Below, one piece after another: positions 1-7,535 of a stretch of 50,428 bases of DNA (position 1 is the stretch's first letter; each line of letters starts with the position of its first letter). Origin of the DNA: JAAYGT01 sp050252075 (GTDB taxonomy: Bacteria; Pseudomonadota; Gammaproteobacteria; Burkholderiales; Burkholderiaceae_B); assembly GCA_050252075.1 (NCBI GenBank), contig JBFWLP010000009.1:1-50428 (forward strand), written 5' to 3'. Made by a program: the position numbers and the translations under genes. The notes beneath the pieces are model-generated. The model was given only the letters and a program-made list of their open reading frames with translations, ran no database searches and was not told the origin of the DNA.

Positions 1-360
1 CGGAGCGTTGGGCTCCAGCCCCATCTGGTCAATCAATGCACTTGCCCGCGAAGGCCGTTCCCAGTCTTCCGAGGCGACGACGTCGCCGCACAGACAATCG
101 TAAACGGTGGCCGTATCGTCGAGCTCCGGTTCCTGCTCGACCGTGGCCACCCGCAAACCGCCGATGCGCATGATTTCCCCGTCATCCGGCAGCAGTCGGC
201 CGTCGAGTATCTTCAGCAATGACGATTTGCCGGCACCGTTTCTTCCGATCAGGCCGATGCGCTCGCTGGCCTGAATGCTCAGCTCGGCGTTATCGAGCAA
301 AGGGTGATGGCCGAAGGCCAGTTGCGCTTGTGAGAGGGTAATCAGGGAGCTTGAAGCCAT
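1..360 (-). CDS. uup: ABC-F family ATPase Uup, N-terminal 120 residues (cut by window edge)
   Basis: This is the start of a soluble ABC-F protein. The frame is open from an ATG at 358-360 to base 1. The translation opens MASSSLITLSQAQLAFGHHP and contains a Walker A motif, GRNGAGKSS, at about residue 42. No membrane segment is present, as expected for this family of tandem-ATPase proteins that act on ribosomes or branched DNA rather than in transport. The N-terminal wording (PLLDNAELSI, then ERIGLIGRNG) resembles Uup more than EttA or YheS; this is recognition from memory, not a search. The second ATPase domain and C-terminal coiled coil lie outside the window. It is divergent from rnpB. No strong Shine-Dalgarno is obvious. 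Confidence 0.85.
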   Translation of the reverse strand, partial: MASSSLITLSQAQLAFGHHPLLDNAELSIQASERIGLIGRNGAGKSSLLKILDGRLLPDDGEIMRIGGLRVATVEQEPELDDTATVYDCLCGDVVASEDWERPSRASALIDQMGLEPNAP

Positions 361-463
361 AAACAACACAGGGAAAAAATAGGGTGAAAGCCGCGGTAAC
401 GAATTTCACAAACAAAGTGCGTGAATTCGGGTCGCCGGGTGAAACCTTAGCATTGTCGCAGGT

Positions 464-469
464 TACAAT
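464..469 (+). promoter_or_regulatory. Candidate -10 element of the rnpB promoter
   Basis: TACAAT lies 7 bases before the first base of the RNase P RNA P1 helix at 477, the right distance for a -10 hexamer. The -35 is poor: GTGAAA at 439-444 would need a 19-bp spacer. Confidence 0.5.
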
Positions 470-476
470 GCAGTTA

Positions 477-872
477 GCGAGGCAGATCAGGCAATCGCGG
501 TGCATTGGCATCGAGGAAGGTCCGGACTCCACAGGGCGCGATAGCGGCTAACAGCCGTCCGGCAAGCCGTAACCGGCAAGCCGAGGAACAGGGCCACAGA
601 GACGAGTCTGCAGCAAGGGCGCACATTGTGCGCACCGGCACGGCCATCTCCGTGTTGCGGTTGTCTCACAACCGGTGCTGCAGGGTGAAACGCGGTAACC
701 TCTATCGGGAGCAACACCAAATAGGCGTACGTGTGGCCATAGGCCATGAAGGGCGGCCCGCCCAAGTACGCGGGTAGGTGGCATGAGCGTCTGTAGCAAT
801 ACAGCGCCCAGAGGAATGATTGCCGCCCGGGCTTGCCCGGGCTACAGAATCCGGCCTATCGATTTGTCTCGC
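477..872 (+). ncRNA. rnpB: RNase P RNA (bacterial class A)
   Basis: This is the catalytic RNA of ribonuclease P, which removes the 5' leader of tRNA precursors. The conserved 5' core reads GAGGAAGGTCCGGACTCC (about 513-530), and the conserved 3' core reads ACAGAATCCGGCCTAT (844-859). The internal ATGAAGGGCGGCCCGCCCA and CCAGAGGAATGATTGCCG blocks are also characteristic. The ends were set by the P1 helix: GCGAGGCAGATC at 477-488 pairs with GATTTGTCTCGC at 861-872 with two G-U pairs, giving 396 nt, a normal size. A T-rich run follows P1 at 873-889 and may serve with it as the terminator. Apparent reading frames on both strands here are by-products of the RNA gene. Confidence 0.95.
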
Positions 873-1145
873 TTTCTTCTTGTTTTATTTCCTCGTGCAA
901 CGTCTTAGTGCAAGGTCGACGGGATACGTCGTCGTGCGACGTATCCGCGTGGCGCCTTTTCGTGAGCGCTCCACGGTCAAGTGGCGGTCTTCCGCGCCGC
1001 TGCCATTGCTTCAGGCTCTCCAATCCTCATGTTTCGCTTCCAAAGCGTTTTCCAAGATATTGATTTAACAGAGAAATTTTATTTTAAAAATTCTCGTGAG
1101 TGACTGTAAGTACTTGTTGTTATTGAAAAAAACGCGTTTTCGCGC
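873..1145. other. Non-coding gap between rnpB and the dcw promoter, with inverted repeats
   Basis: No convincing gene is present in this gap; the short open frames show no recognisable protein. It contains a perfect 10-bp inverted repeat, GGATACGTCG (922-931) and CGACGTATCC (937-946) with a 5-nt loop. A GGCGCCTTTT stretch ends at 960. An AT-rich block spans about 1065-1130, and a 12-bp palindrome AAAACGCGTTTT lies at 1129-1140, just before the dcw -35 hexamer. The stem-loop could be a terminator backing up the rnpB end, although its T-run is not directly adjacent. Confidence 0.5.
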
Positions 1146-1174
1146 TTGACCCGGCGCGCGCTATCCCGTAGAGT
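1146..1174 (+). promoter_or_regulatory. Promoter of the dcw cluster (mraZ promoter)
   Basis: TTGACC (1146-1151) and TAGAGT (1169-1174) are separated by exactly 17 bp, matching sigma-70 hexamers in 5 and 4 positions. The predicted start is near 1181, inside the MraZ box array, and the first box overlaps the -10 hexamer. This arrangement fits autorepression by MraZ. Confidence 0.65.
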
Positions 1175-1212
1175 GGGAAAAAGTAGGATAATGTGCAAAA
1201 AAGTGGGGAATA
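1173..1212 (+). promoter_or_regulatory. MraZ box array: four 10-bp direct repeats
   Basis: Repeats start at 1173 (GTGGGAAAAA), 1183 (GTAGGATAAT), 1193 (GTGCAAAAAA) and 1203 (GTGGGGAATA), with exact 10-bp spacing. GTGGG-N5 direct repeats upstream of mraZ are the known binding sites of MraZ in several bacteria. Units 1 and 4 are intact and units 2 and 3 are degenerate. The last unit supplies the GGGGA that acts as the mraZ ribosome-binding site. Confidence 0.8.
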
Positions 1213-1215
1213 TTA

Positions 1216-1644
1216 GTGTTTCAGGGATGCAGCGCTCTCACGTTGGATGCCAAGGGAAGGATTTCGATTCCGGCCCGGCATCGTGACGCGCTCGTTTCCC
1301 AGGTCGAAGGGCGTTTGACGCTCACTCGCCACCCCGATGGTTGTCTTTTGCTGTACCCGCGCAACGTGTGGGAAAAGAAGCGTGAGCAAATCGCCAATTT
1401 CCCCATGAGCGCGCGTCCCTTGCAGCGTCTTTTGCTGGGCAATGCAAGCGATGTGGATATGGACGGTTCGGGGCGCATTCTGGTGTCCCCCGAGCTGCGT
1501 ACTGCAGCCCAGTTGACACGCGATGTCATGTTGCTGGGCATGGGAAGTCATTTCGAGATTTGGGACGCGGCCGAATGGGCGCGGCGAGAGGCCGAGGATC
1601 TGGCAAAAGGCATGCCGGAAGTCCTTGAGCAGTTCTCTTTCTAA
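1216..1644 (+). CDS. mraZ: Transcriptional regulator MraZ
   Basis: MraZ is a small DNA-binding protein of the AbrB/SpoVT-like fold that binds direct repeats at the head of the division and cell-wall cluster and represses it in the species studied. This copy has 142 residues, the usual length. It begins MFQGCSALTLDAKGRISIPA, whose DAKGR-(I/L)-S-(I/V)-P signature is diagnostic. A second copy of the fold appears at about residue 80 (DVDMDGSGRILVSPELR). The start is GTG at 1216; the Shine-Dalgarno GGGGA at 1205-1209 belongs to the fourth MraZ box, so bound MraZ could affect both transcription and the site of translation initiation. It is the first gene of the cluster, 8 bp before rsmH. Confidence 0.95.
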   Translation: MFQGCSALTLDAKGRISIPARHRDALVSQVEGRLTLTRHPDGCLLLYPRNVWEKKREQIANFPMSARPLQRLLLGNASDVDMDGSGRILVSPELRTAAQLTRDVMLLGMGSHFEIWDAAEWARREAEDLAKGMPEVLEQFSF

Positions 1645-1652
1645 GGAACGTC

Positions 1653-2720
1653 ATGGACTTCACCCACACCTCCGTACTGCTAGAGCCTACGGTGCAAGCG
1701 CTCATAGACCCGATGTTCGGGAAAAAGAGCCGCGCGCAGGCCGAGTCGTTCGTGCCGCCGGATCGTCTGAACGGCATTTTCGTTGACGGCACGTTCGGGC
1801 GGGGCGGTCACAGCAGACGCTTGCTTGAGCAGCTTGGGCCTGATGCGCGTTTGCTGGTTTTTGATAAAGACCCCGAGGCAATACAGGTGGCGCGCGCCTT
1901 GCAGGCGGAAGATGCGCGGGTCACGGTTGTGCACGATGCCTTCGGCACGTTGCCGGAGCATTTGCAAGCCTTGGGTATTGAGCACGTAAACGGCGTCATG
2001 CTCGATCTGGGCGTGTCGTCGCCACAAATCGACGACGCATCCCGTGGATTTTCATTCATGCGCGACGGTCCTCTGGACATGCGCATGAACACGAGCAGCG
2101 GAATGACCGCTGCACAATGGCTGGCGCAGGCCGGCATCGATGAGATTAGGGAGGTCATTGCGAACTATGGCGAAGAACGGTTTGCTTTCCAGATTGCAAA
2201 GGCGATTGTTAATCGCCGCGAATCCCGGCCGCTGTGCACAACGCTCGACCTCGCCGAGCTCGTCGCCAGCGCCGTCCGTACGCGCGAAAAGGGCCAGCAC
2301 CCGGCCACTCGCACCTTTCAAGCTATACGGATTCACATCAATGAAGAGCTCCAGGAGCTCGCGCGCGCCCTCGCGGCAGTTTTAAGGGTATTGGCTCCCG
2401 GCGGACGTCTGGCGGTGATCAGCTTTCACTCCCTGGAAGACCGAATGGTCAAGCAGTGCATTGCAGCGGCCTCCCGGCCGCAGCAGGCGCTGGCACGTTT
2501 GCCGATTCCCGAAAAGGATATGCCGCGCCCCGTGCTGCTGAATCTGGGCCGGGTTTTGCCTGCACCCGACGAGGCGCGTGACAACTCCCGGGCCCGATCG
2601 GCCGTGCTCCGTGTGGCCGAGCGCACAGCCACGCCATTACCCGACGATCAGGGTGCGTCGTTTGTTCAGGCCATGCAATTGCTGTCGGGCCGGCGCGATC
2701 ATGGCAGGAGGCGAAGCTGA
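1653..2720 (+). CDS. rsmH: 16S rRNA (cytosine-1402-N4)-methyltransferase RsmH (MraW)
   Basis: RsmH transfers a methyl group from S-adenosylmethionine to N4 of C1402 in 16S rRNA. The 355-residue product starts MDFTHTSVLLEPTVQALIDP, with the family's typical HTSVLL...E opening. The SAM-binding loop FVDGTFGRGGHSRRLL lies near residue 43. The LDLGVSSPQIDDASRGFSF block (about residue 117) and AVISFHSLEDRMVK (about residue 250) are family hallmarks. An insertion at residues 22-40 (MFGKKSRAQAESFVPPDRL) sits between the first strand and the SAM loop. The ATG at 1653 follows AAGGAA at 1643-1648. Its TGA shares one base with the ftsL ATG. Confidence 0.95.
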   Translation: MDFTHTSVLLEPTVQALIDPMFGKKSRAQAESFVPPDRLNGIFVDGTFGRGGHSRRLLEQLGPDARLLVFDKDPEAIQVARALQAEDARVTVVHDAFGTLPEHLQALGIEHVNGVMLDLGVSSPQIDDASRGFSFMRDGPLDMRMNTSSGMTAAQWLAQAGIDEIREVIANYGEERFAFQIAKAIVNRRESRPLCTTLDLAELVASAVRTREKGQHPATRTFQAIRIHINEELQELARALAAVLRVLAPGGRLAVISFHSLEDRMVKQCIAAASRPQQALARLPIPEKDMPRPVLLNLGRVLPAPDEARDNSRARSAVLRVAERTATPLPDDQGASFVQAMQLLSGRRDHGRRRS

Positions 2721-3019
2721 TGGGACGCGTCAGTATGCTGCTTGCCGTAGTGCTTATGGTGTCCGCCTTCTCGCTGGTGACGGCGCGGTTTCAGTCACGT
2801 CAACTGTTCGTTCAGCTCGAATCCTTGCAAACCAAGGCTAAGGATCTGGATACCGAATGGCGCCGTTTGCAACTGGAGCGCGCCGAGTTTGCCCGCAACG
2901 CCCGTATCGACGATATTGCGCGCACAGAGCTCGGTATGGTGTCGCCCGGTATCGACCGCACCATCTATCTGACGACGCCGGCCACGACTGCTGAGTTATC
3001 GGGAGGGCGTGGCCGATGA
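2720..3019 (+). CDS. ftsL: Cell division protein FtsL
   Basis: FtsL is a small bitopic membrane protein that forms the FtsQLB complex and helps activate FtsWI at the septum. The product has 99 residues: a short cytoplasmic start, one membrane segment at about residues 3-22, then a heptad-like coiled coil at about 26-60 (LFVQLESLQTKAKDLDTEWR), as expected for periplasmic pairing with FtsB. Sequence conservation in FtsL is low, so the call leans on size, topology and the position between rsmH and ftsI. It overlaps rsmH by 1 base and ftsI by 4 bases (ATGA), suggesting translational coupling. Confidence 0.9.
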   Translation: MGRVSMLLAVVLMVSAFSLVTARFQSRQLFVQLESLQTKAKDLDTEWRRLQLERAEFARNARIDDIARTELGMVSPGIDRTIYLTTPATTAELSGGRGR

Positions 3020-4752
3020 AGCGCGTACGGTTCTTCGATAGCCCGGTCCTGAATGTGCAGATGCCTGTGTGGCGGTCGCGTCTGGTGCTGATTCTGCTGC
3101 TGGCGGGTTTTCTTGCTCTCACGGCGAAAGCCGTTCATGTTCAGGCTATCTCCACCGAGTTCCTGCAAGAGCAAGGTGAGCGGCGGTACGAGCGCACATT
3201 GACCTTGCCGGCGACACGCGGAAAGATCTTCGATCGCACCGGTACGGTTGTGCTTGCTTCCAGTATTCCGGTGCGCGCGATCTGGGCGATTCCCGAAGAT
3301 GCGCGCAAGGCCACCGATGGCCAGCTCGAAGCAATGGGAAAATTGCTGGAAATGTCAGTGCAGGACATTCGGCAGCGCATTACCGACACTGACAGCCGTT
3401 TTTCCTATATCAAACGCCAGGTGCCACTGGATATTGCCGAACAAATTCACAAGTTGCGCGTGCCCGGCTTTCATCAGCAAGCCGAGATGCGCCGTTTCTA
3501 CCCCGAAAGTGAAGTGGTCGCGCACTTGATCGGCTTCACCAATGCAGATGACAAGGGTATTGAGGGTGTCGAGCTGGCGTTCAATCAGGCCTTGTCCGGC
3601 CAGCCGGGGTCGCGGCGGGTGATCAAGGACAGGTTAGGTCGCGTGGTGGAGGACGTGCAGGCTGTCATTCCGCCGGTGCATGGCCAGGATCTGCGGTTGT
3701 CGATTGACAGCGGTCTGCAGTTCGAGCTGTATTCGGCCCTGAAGAAGGCGCGCGAGGATTTCAAGGCAACGGCGGTGACGGGGCTCGTTATCGACGTGCA
3801 ATCGGGCGAGGTGCTGGCGCTGGCGAATTTGCCCACGTACGATCCCAACGACCCGCTGGCAAGAAAGGGCGCCGCATTACGTAACCGGGCCATTACCGAC
3901 ACGTTCGAGCCCGGTTCCATTATGAAGCCGTTTGTCGTGGCACTGGCGCTCGACAGCGGCAAGGTAACCACGACAACGCAATTTGATACCGGGCGCGGCC
4001 AGTATCGCTATCAGGGCGCGGTCATTTCCGACGTCAGCAGAAATGGCGTGCTGGATGTCGCCGGCATTTTGCGGCGCTCAAGCAATATCGGGATGACCAT
4101 GATTTCGGAGCGTCTGTCCTCGAAAGAAATGTGGACAAAATTTACCGAACTTGGCTTTGGCCGGGCGCCGCAGGCCAACTTCCCCGGCGTTGCGTCAGGT
4201 CGTTTGCGCCCCTGGGATCGCTGGCGCCCGATCGAGCGTGCCACCATGTCCTATGGGTACGGGCTGTCGGCCTCGTTGTTGCAGATCGCCCATGCCTATA
4301 CGGCATTTGCGCGACAGGGCGATATGGTGGCGCTGTCGCTGTTGCGCCGTGAGGGCAAGCCGACCAGTGTTCAGGTGTATACGCCCAAGGTGGCGCAACA
4401 GATTCGGACCATGCTGGAAGCAGCGGCCGGGCCTGACGGCGCCAAACTGGCGCAGGTTCAGGGGTACCGTGTCGCGGGAAAGAGCGGCACCGCACGGAAA
4501 ATTGTCAATGGTCAGTACAGTAAATCGTTATATCGCAGTTCATTTGTGGGTTTTGCTCCCGCGTCCAACCCGCGCATCGTGGTGGCCATTTCTATCGACG
4601 AGCCCCATTCCAAAGAATATTACGGTGGCAGGGTGGCGGCACCGGTGTTTTCCGAGGTGGTTGCACGCAGCTTGCGCCGACTGGGTGTGCCTCCCGATGT
4701 TCCTGTCGAGTCTGTGGTTGCGTTGGGATCCGACGCAAGGAGTACGCAATGA
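3016..4752 (+). CDS. ftsI: Septal peptidoglycan transpeptidase FtsI (PBP3)
   Basis: FtsI is the class B penicillin-binding protein that cross-links septal peptidoglycan together with FtsW. It has 578 residues. A cytoplasmic tail is followed by a membrane anchor at about residues 21-40 and a pedestal domain beginning ATRGKIFDRTG. The transpeptidase domain carries all three active-site motifs: S301-I-M-K304, S355-S-N357 and K489-S-G-T492. All are intact, so the enzyme should be active and beta-lactam sensitive. The ATG at 3016 overlaps the ftsL stop by 4 bases, and its own TGA overlaps the murE start by 4 bases. Confidence 0.96.
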   Translation: MKRVRFFDSPVLNVQMPVWRSRLVLILLLAGFLALTAKAVHVQAISTEFLQEQGERRYERTLTLPATRGKIFDRTGTVVLASSIPVRAIWAIPEDARKATDGQLEAMGKLLEMSVQDIRQRITDTDSRFSYIKRQVPLDIAEQIHKLRVPGFHQQAEMRRFYPESEVVAHLIGFTNADDKGIEGVELAFNQALSGQPGSRRVIKDRLGRVVEDVQAVIPPVHGQDLRLSIDSGLQFELYSALKKAREDFKATAVTGLVIDVQSGEVLALANLPTYDPNDPLARKGAALRNRAITDTFEPGSIMKPFVVALALDSGKVTTTTQFDTGRGQYRYQGAVISDVSRNGVLDVAGILRRSSNIGMTMISERLSSKEMWTKFTELGFGRAPQANFPGVASGRLRPWDRWRPIERATMSYGYGLSASLLQIAHAYTAFARQGDMVALSLLRREGKPTSVQVYTPKVAQQIRTMLEAAAGPDGAKLAQVQGYRVAGKSGTARKIVNGQYSKSLYRSSFVGFAPASNPRIVVAISIDEPHSKEYYGGRVAAPVFSEVVARSLRRLGVPPDVPVESVVALGSDARSTQ

Positions 4753-7535
4753 GCGCGCATGACATCATTGCCTGGTTGAACGCGCAGGTGCCCGACACGG
4801 CACATTTATGTATGGATTCCCGGCAAATCCAGGCCGGGGATGTTTTCATGGCATGTCCGGGACGCTCGGGCGACGGTCGTGACTATATTGTCCAGGCGGT
4901 TCAGCGCGGCGCGGCGGCTGTCGTTATGCAGAGTCATCCCGACGGAGCGCCGGGCGTATCCGTTCCCGTGCTGCAGTATGACGGGTTGAGCAGCCGTCTG
5001 GGCGAGGTGGCGCACGAATGGTATGGCCGCCCGTCAGAGGCTGTCTCGGTCATTGCGGTAACGGGCACCAATGGCAAAACCAGCTGCGTGAACTGGATCG
5101 CGGCTGCCCTGAACGCTGAGTCGATTGCCTGCGGGGCCATCGGCACATTGGGTGTACGCCTGCCCAACGGCCGCAATCTGGGCGGGGCACTGACCACGCC
5201 CGACGTGCTTACCCTGCATCGCAGTGTGGCTGCCATGCGTGATGCCGGTGCTCAAGTGGTGGCCATGGAGGCCTCGTCGATCGGTATCGAGCAGGGGCGT
5301 ATGGCCGGGATTCATGTTGCCGTGGCAGGCTTCACGAACCTGACGCACGATCATCTTGACTACCACCAGACGTTTGACAATTACAAGCAAGCCAAGTTCG
5401 CCTTGTTTGCCTGGCCGGGGCTGCAGGCGGCGATCGTCAATATCGATGATGCGGCGGGGCGCGAGCTGCTTGCCCGTTGCGCCGACTGCCTTAACGTCAC
5501 CTATTCAATACAGTCGGAGCCGGGCGCAACCTTGCGTGCCGACGACATTCACGCCGGCAGCGATGGTTTGATCTTCAATCTGGTGACGCCCGATGGCACG
5601 GCTCAGCTGCTGACCCGGCTGGTGGGCGAGCATAATATCTCGAATGTGTTGCTGGTGGCCGGCATACTGCGTTGGCTCGGTTGGGATCTTTCCCGGATTG
5701 CCCGTGTGCTGGCCAGCTTGCGGCCGGTGGAAGGCCGCTTGCAGGCGGTCGAGCCCGCCGTGCCTTCGCCCCGTCCATCAGCCAGTCCGCTGGTGGTGGT
5801 GGATTACGCCCATACGCCCGATGCCCTGGAGCGCGCCTTGATGGCCTTACGTGATGTGGCCAGTGCCCGATCGGGGCGCCTGATTTGCGTGTTCGGTTGC
5901 GGTGGCGAGCGGGACACCCTGAAGCGGCCGGTCATGGGGCGGCTGGCCGCCCGGCTGGCCGATGCGGTCATTCTGACCAGCGACAATCCCCGCCGGGAGG
6001 ATCCCCGCGTTATTCTTGAACAGATTGTGGCCGGTATGCCGTCGCGGCCAGTGGTGGAACCGGATCGTGCCCATGCGATCCTGCAAGTGCTCTGGCGGGC
6101 GAATTCGGCCGATGTCGTGTTGCTGGCCGGTAAAGGGCACGAAACGTATCAGGAATTCGACGGTTATCGCGTTCCGTTTGATGATCGCGAATGGGCCCGT
6201 TTTGCCTTGAGCTGGCGCAATGGCCTGGACATTTCCACGGATACCCGCACGTTGCATCCCGGCGCCTTGTTTGTTGCCCTGAAAGGGGAAACGTTTGACG
6301 GGCATGCTTTTCTGCACACGGCGCGCGAGCGCGGAGCATGTGCGGCCCTTGTGGAAACCGCCGACCCCGACGTTGACTTGCCTCAGTTTGCACTGGGTGA
6401 CACCAGTCAGGCATTGATCCGCATTGCGACGGCCTGGCGGGAAACGTTTCATGGGCCCGTGATTGCCGTCACCGGCAGCAACGGCAAGACAACAACCAAG
6501 GAAATGATTGCCGCCATTTTGCGGCGTGCCTATGGTGAAGAGGGGGCTCTGGCCACGCGAGGCAACCTGAACAACGCCATTGGTGTACCGCTGACTATTT
6601 TGAGGTTGCGCGCCAGGCACCGCGCCGCGGTGGTTGAACTGGGCATGAACCACCCGGGTGAAATTCAGGTATTGGCCGATATCGCCCGTCCGACCGTCGC
6701 CCTGGTCAACAATGCCCAGCGTGAACATCAGGAGTTCATGCACACCGTCGAGGCCGTGGCCCGCGAGAATGGCGCGGTACTGGCCGCGCTGCCGCAAGAC
6801 GGCGTGGCGGTTTTCCCCGGTGATGATGTGTTCACGCCTTTGTGGCAGCTGCTGGCGGGTTCGCGCCCCATGATGCGGTTTGGTTTTGAGCCGCATTTCG
6901 ATATTCATGCGGATATGATCCACGCTGCGAAAGGGGGGACGGCCTGCCAGTTGCATACGCCCGACGGATCGGCCCCCATGCGGATCAATGCGCCGGGTGT
7001 CCATAATTTGCGCAATGCGATGGCGGCCGCGGCCTGCGCGCTGAGTGCCGGTGTTTCGCTGGCGGATGTCGTGCGTGGTCTGGAGCAATTCAGCCCGGTG
7101 TCCGGACGAATGCAGCCTTATCTGCTGTCGCAGGGGTTCCAGCTGATTGACGATTCGTACAATGCCAATCCCGATTCGGTCCGGGCGGCGATCGACGTTC
7201 TGGCGCAGCTTTCGGGAATGAGAATTCTGGTGCTGGGTGATATGGCCGAAGTGGGCGACAACAGCCGTGCGCTGCACGCCGAGGTGGGTGCGTATGCCAG
7301 GGAGCAGGGGGTGGATCGCCTGCTTGCGGTGGGAAGCGCCAGCACAAATGCCGTTCAGGCCTTCGGCCCCGGCGGCAAAAGTTATGCCGGTATTTCCGAG
7401 CTGGTTGCAGAGCTCGAGCCTTTGTTGCCGGCCAATGTGCTTGTCAAAGGGTCTCGCAGTGCCCGCATGGAACGCGTTGTTCAGGCATTAACCCATCATT
7501 TGCCCGCTCAGGAAGGGGGACATCATGCTGCTTGA
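4749..7535 (+). CDS. murE/murF: MurE-MurF fusion: UDP-MurNAc-tripeptide synthetase / D-Ala-D-Ala-adding ligase
   Basis: One 928-residue frame joins two consecutive Mur ligases. The MurE half (about 1-488) adds meso-diaminopimelate to UDP-MurNAc-L-Ala-D-Glu. It shows an ATP loop G106-T-N-G-K-T111 and the DAP-selecting motif D412-N-P-R415. The MurF half (about 490-928) adds D-Ala-D-Ala and has its own loop G576-S-N-G-K-T581 and the RGNLNN block. There is no stop or start at the junction: MurE's DDREWARFAL runs straight into DISTDTRTLHPG (from about residue 494), which corresponds to roughly residue 25 of free-standing MurF. The first strand-helix of the MurF N-terminal domain is therefore missing or supplied by MurE. 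Such fusions are known in Bordetella and relatives. The ATG overlaps ftsI by 4 bases. Confidence 0.96.
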   Translation: MSAHDIIAWLNAQVPDTAHLCMDSRQIQAGDVFMACPGRSGDGRDYIVQAVQRGAAAVVMQSHPDGAPGVSVPVLQYDGLSSRLGEVAHEWYGRPSEAVSVIAVTGTNGKTSCVNWIAAALNAESIACGAIGTLGVRLPNGRNLGGALTTPDVLTLHRSVAAMRDAGAQVVAMEASSIGIEQGRMAGIHVAVAGFTNLTHDHLDYHQTFDNYKQAKFALFAWPGLQAAIVNIDDAAGRELLARCADCLNVTYSIQSEPGATLRADDIHAGSDGLIFNLVTPDGTAQLLTRLVGEHNISNVLLVAGILRWLGWDLSRIARVLASLRPVEGRLQAVEPAVPSPRPSASPLVVVDYAHTPDALERALMALRDVASARSGRLICVFGCGGERDTLKRPVMGRLAARLADAVILTSDNPRREDPRVILEQIVAGMPSRPVVEPDRAHAILQVLWRANSADVVLLAGKGHETYQEFDGYRVPFDDREWARFALSWRNGLDISTDTRTLHPGALFVALKGETFDGHAFLHTARERGACAALVETADPDVDLPQFALGDTSQALIRIATAWRETFHGPVIAVTGSNGKTTTKEMIAAILRRAYGEEGALATRGNLNNAIGVPLTILRLRARHRAAVVELGMNHPGEIQVLADIARPTVALVNNAQREHQEFMHTVEAVARENGAVLAALPQDGVAVFPGDDVFTPLWQLLAGSRPMMRFGFEPHFDIHADMIHAAKGGTACQLHTPDGSAPMRINAPGVHNLRNAMAAAACALSAGVSLADVVRGLEQFSPVSGRMQPYLLSQGFQLIDDSYNANPDSVRAAIDVLAQLSGMRILVLGDMAEVGDNSRALHAEVGAYAREQGVDRLLAVGSASTNAVQAFGPGGKSYAGISELVAELEPLLPANVLVKGSRSARMERVVQALTHHLPAQEGGHHAA

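Noticed and set aside
487..799. Short open frames on both strands inside 487-799
   Set aside because: They lie within the RNase P RNA and their translations are not protein-like.
820..1068. Two overlapping plus-strand frames of about 80 codons after rnpB
   Set aside because: They start inside the rnpB 3' end, have no ribosome-binding site and no similarity to anything recognised. One ends in the AT-rich gap.
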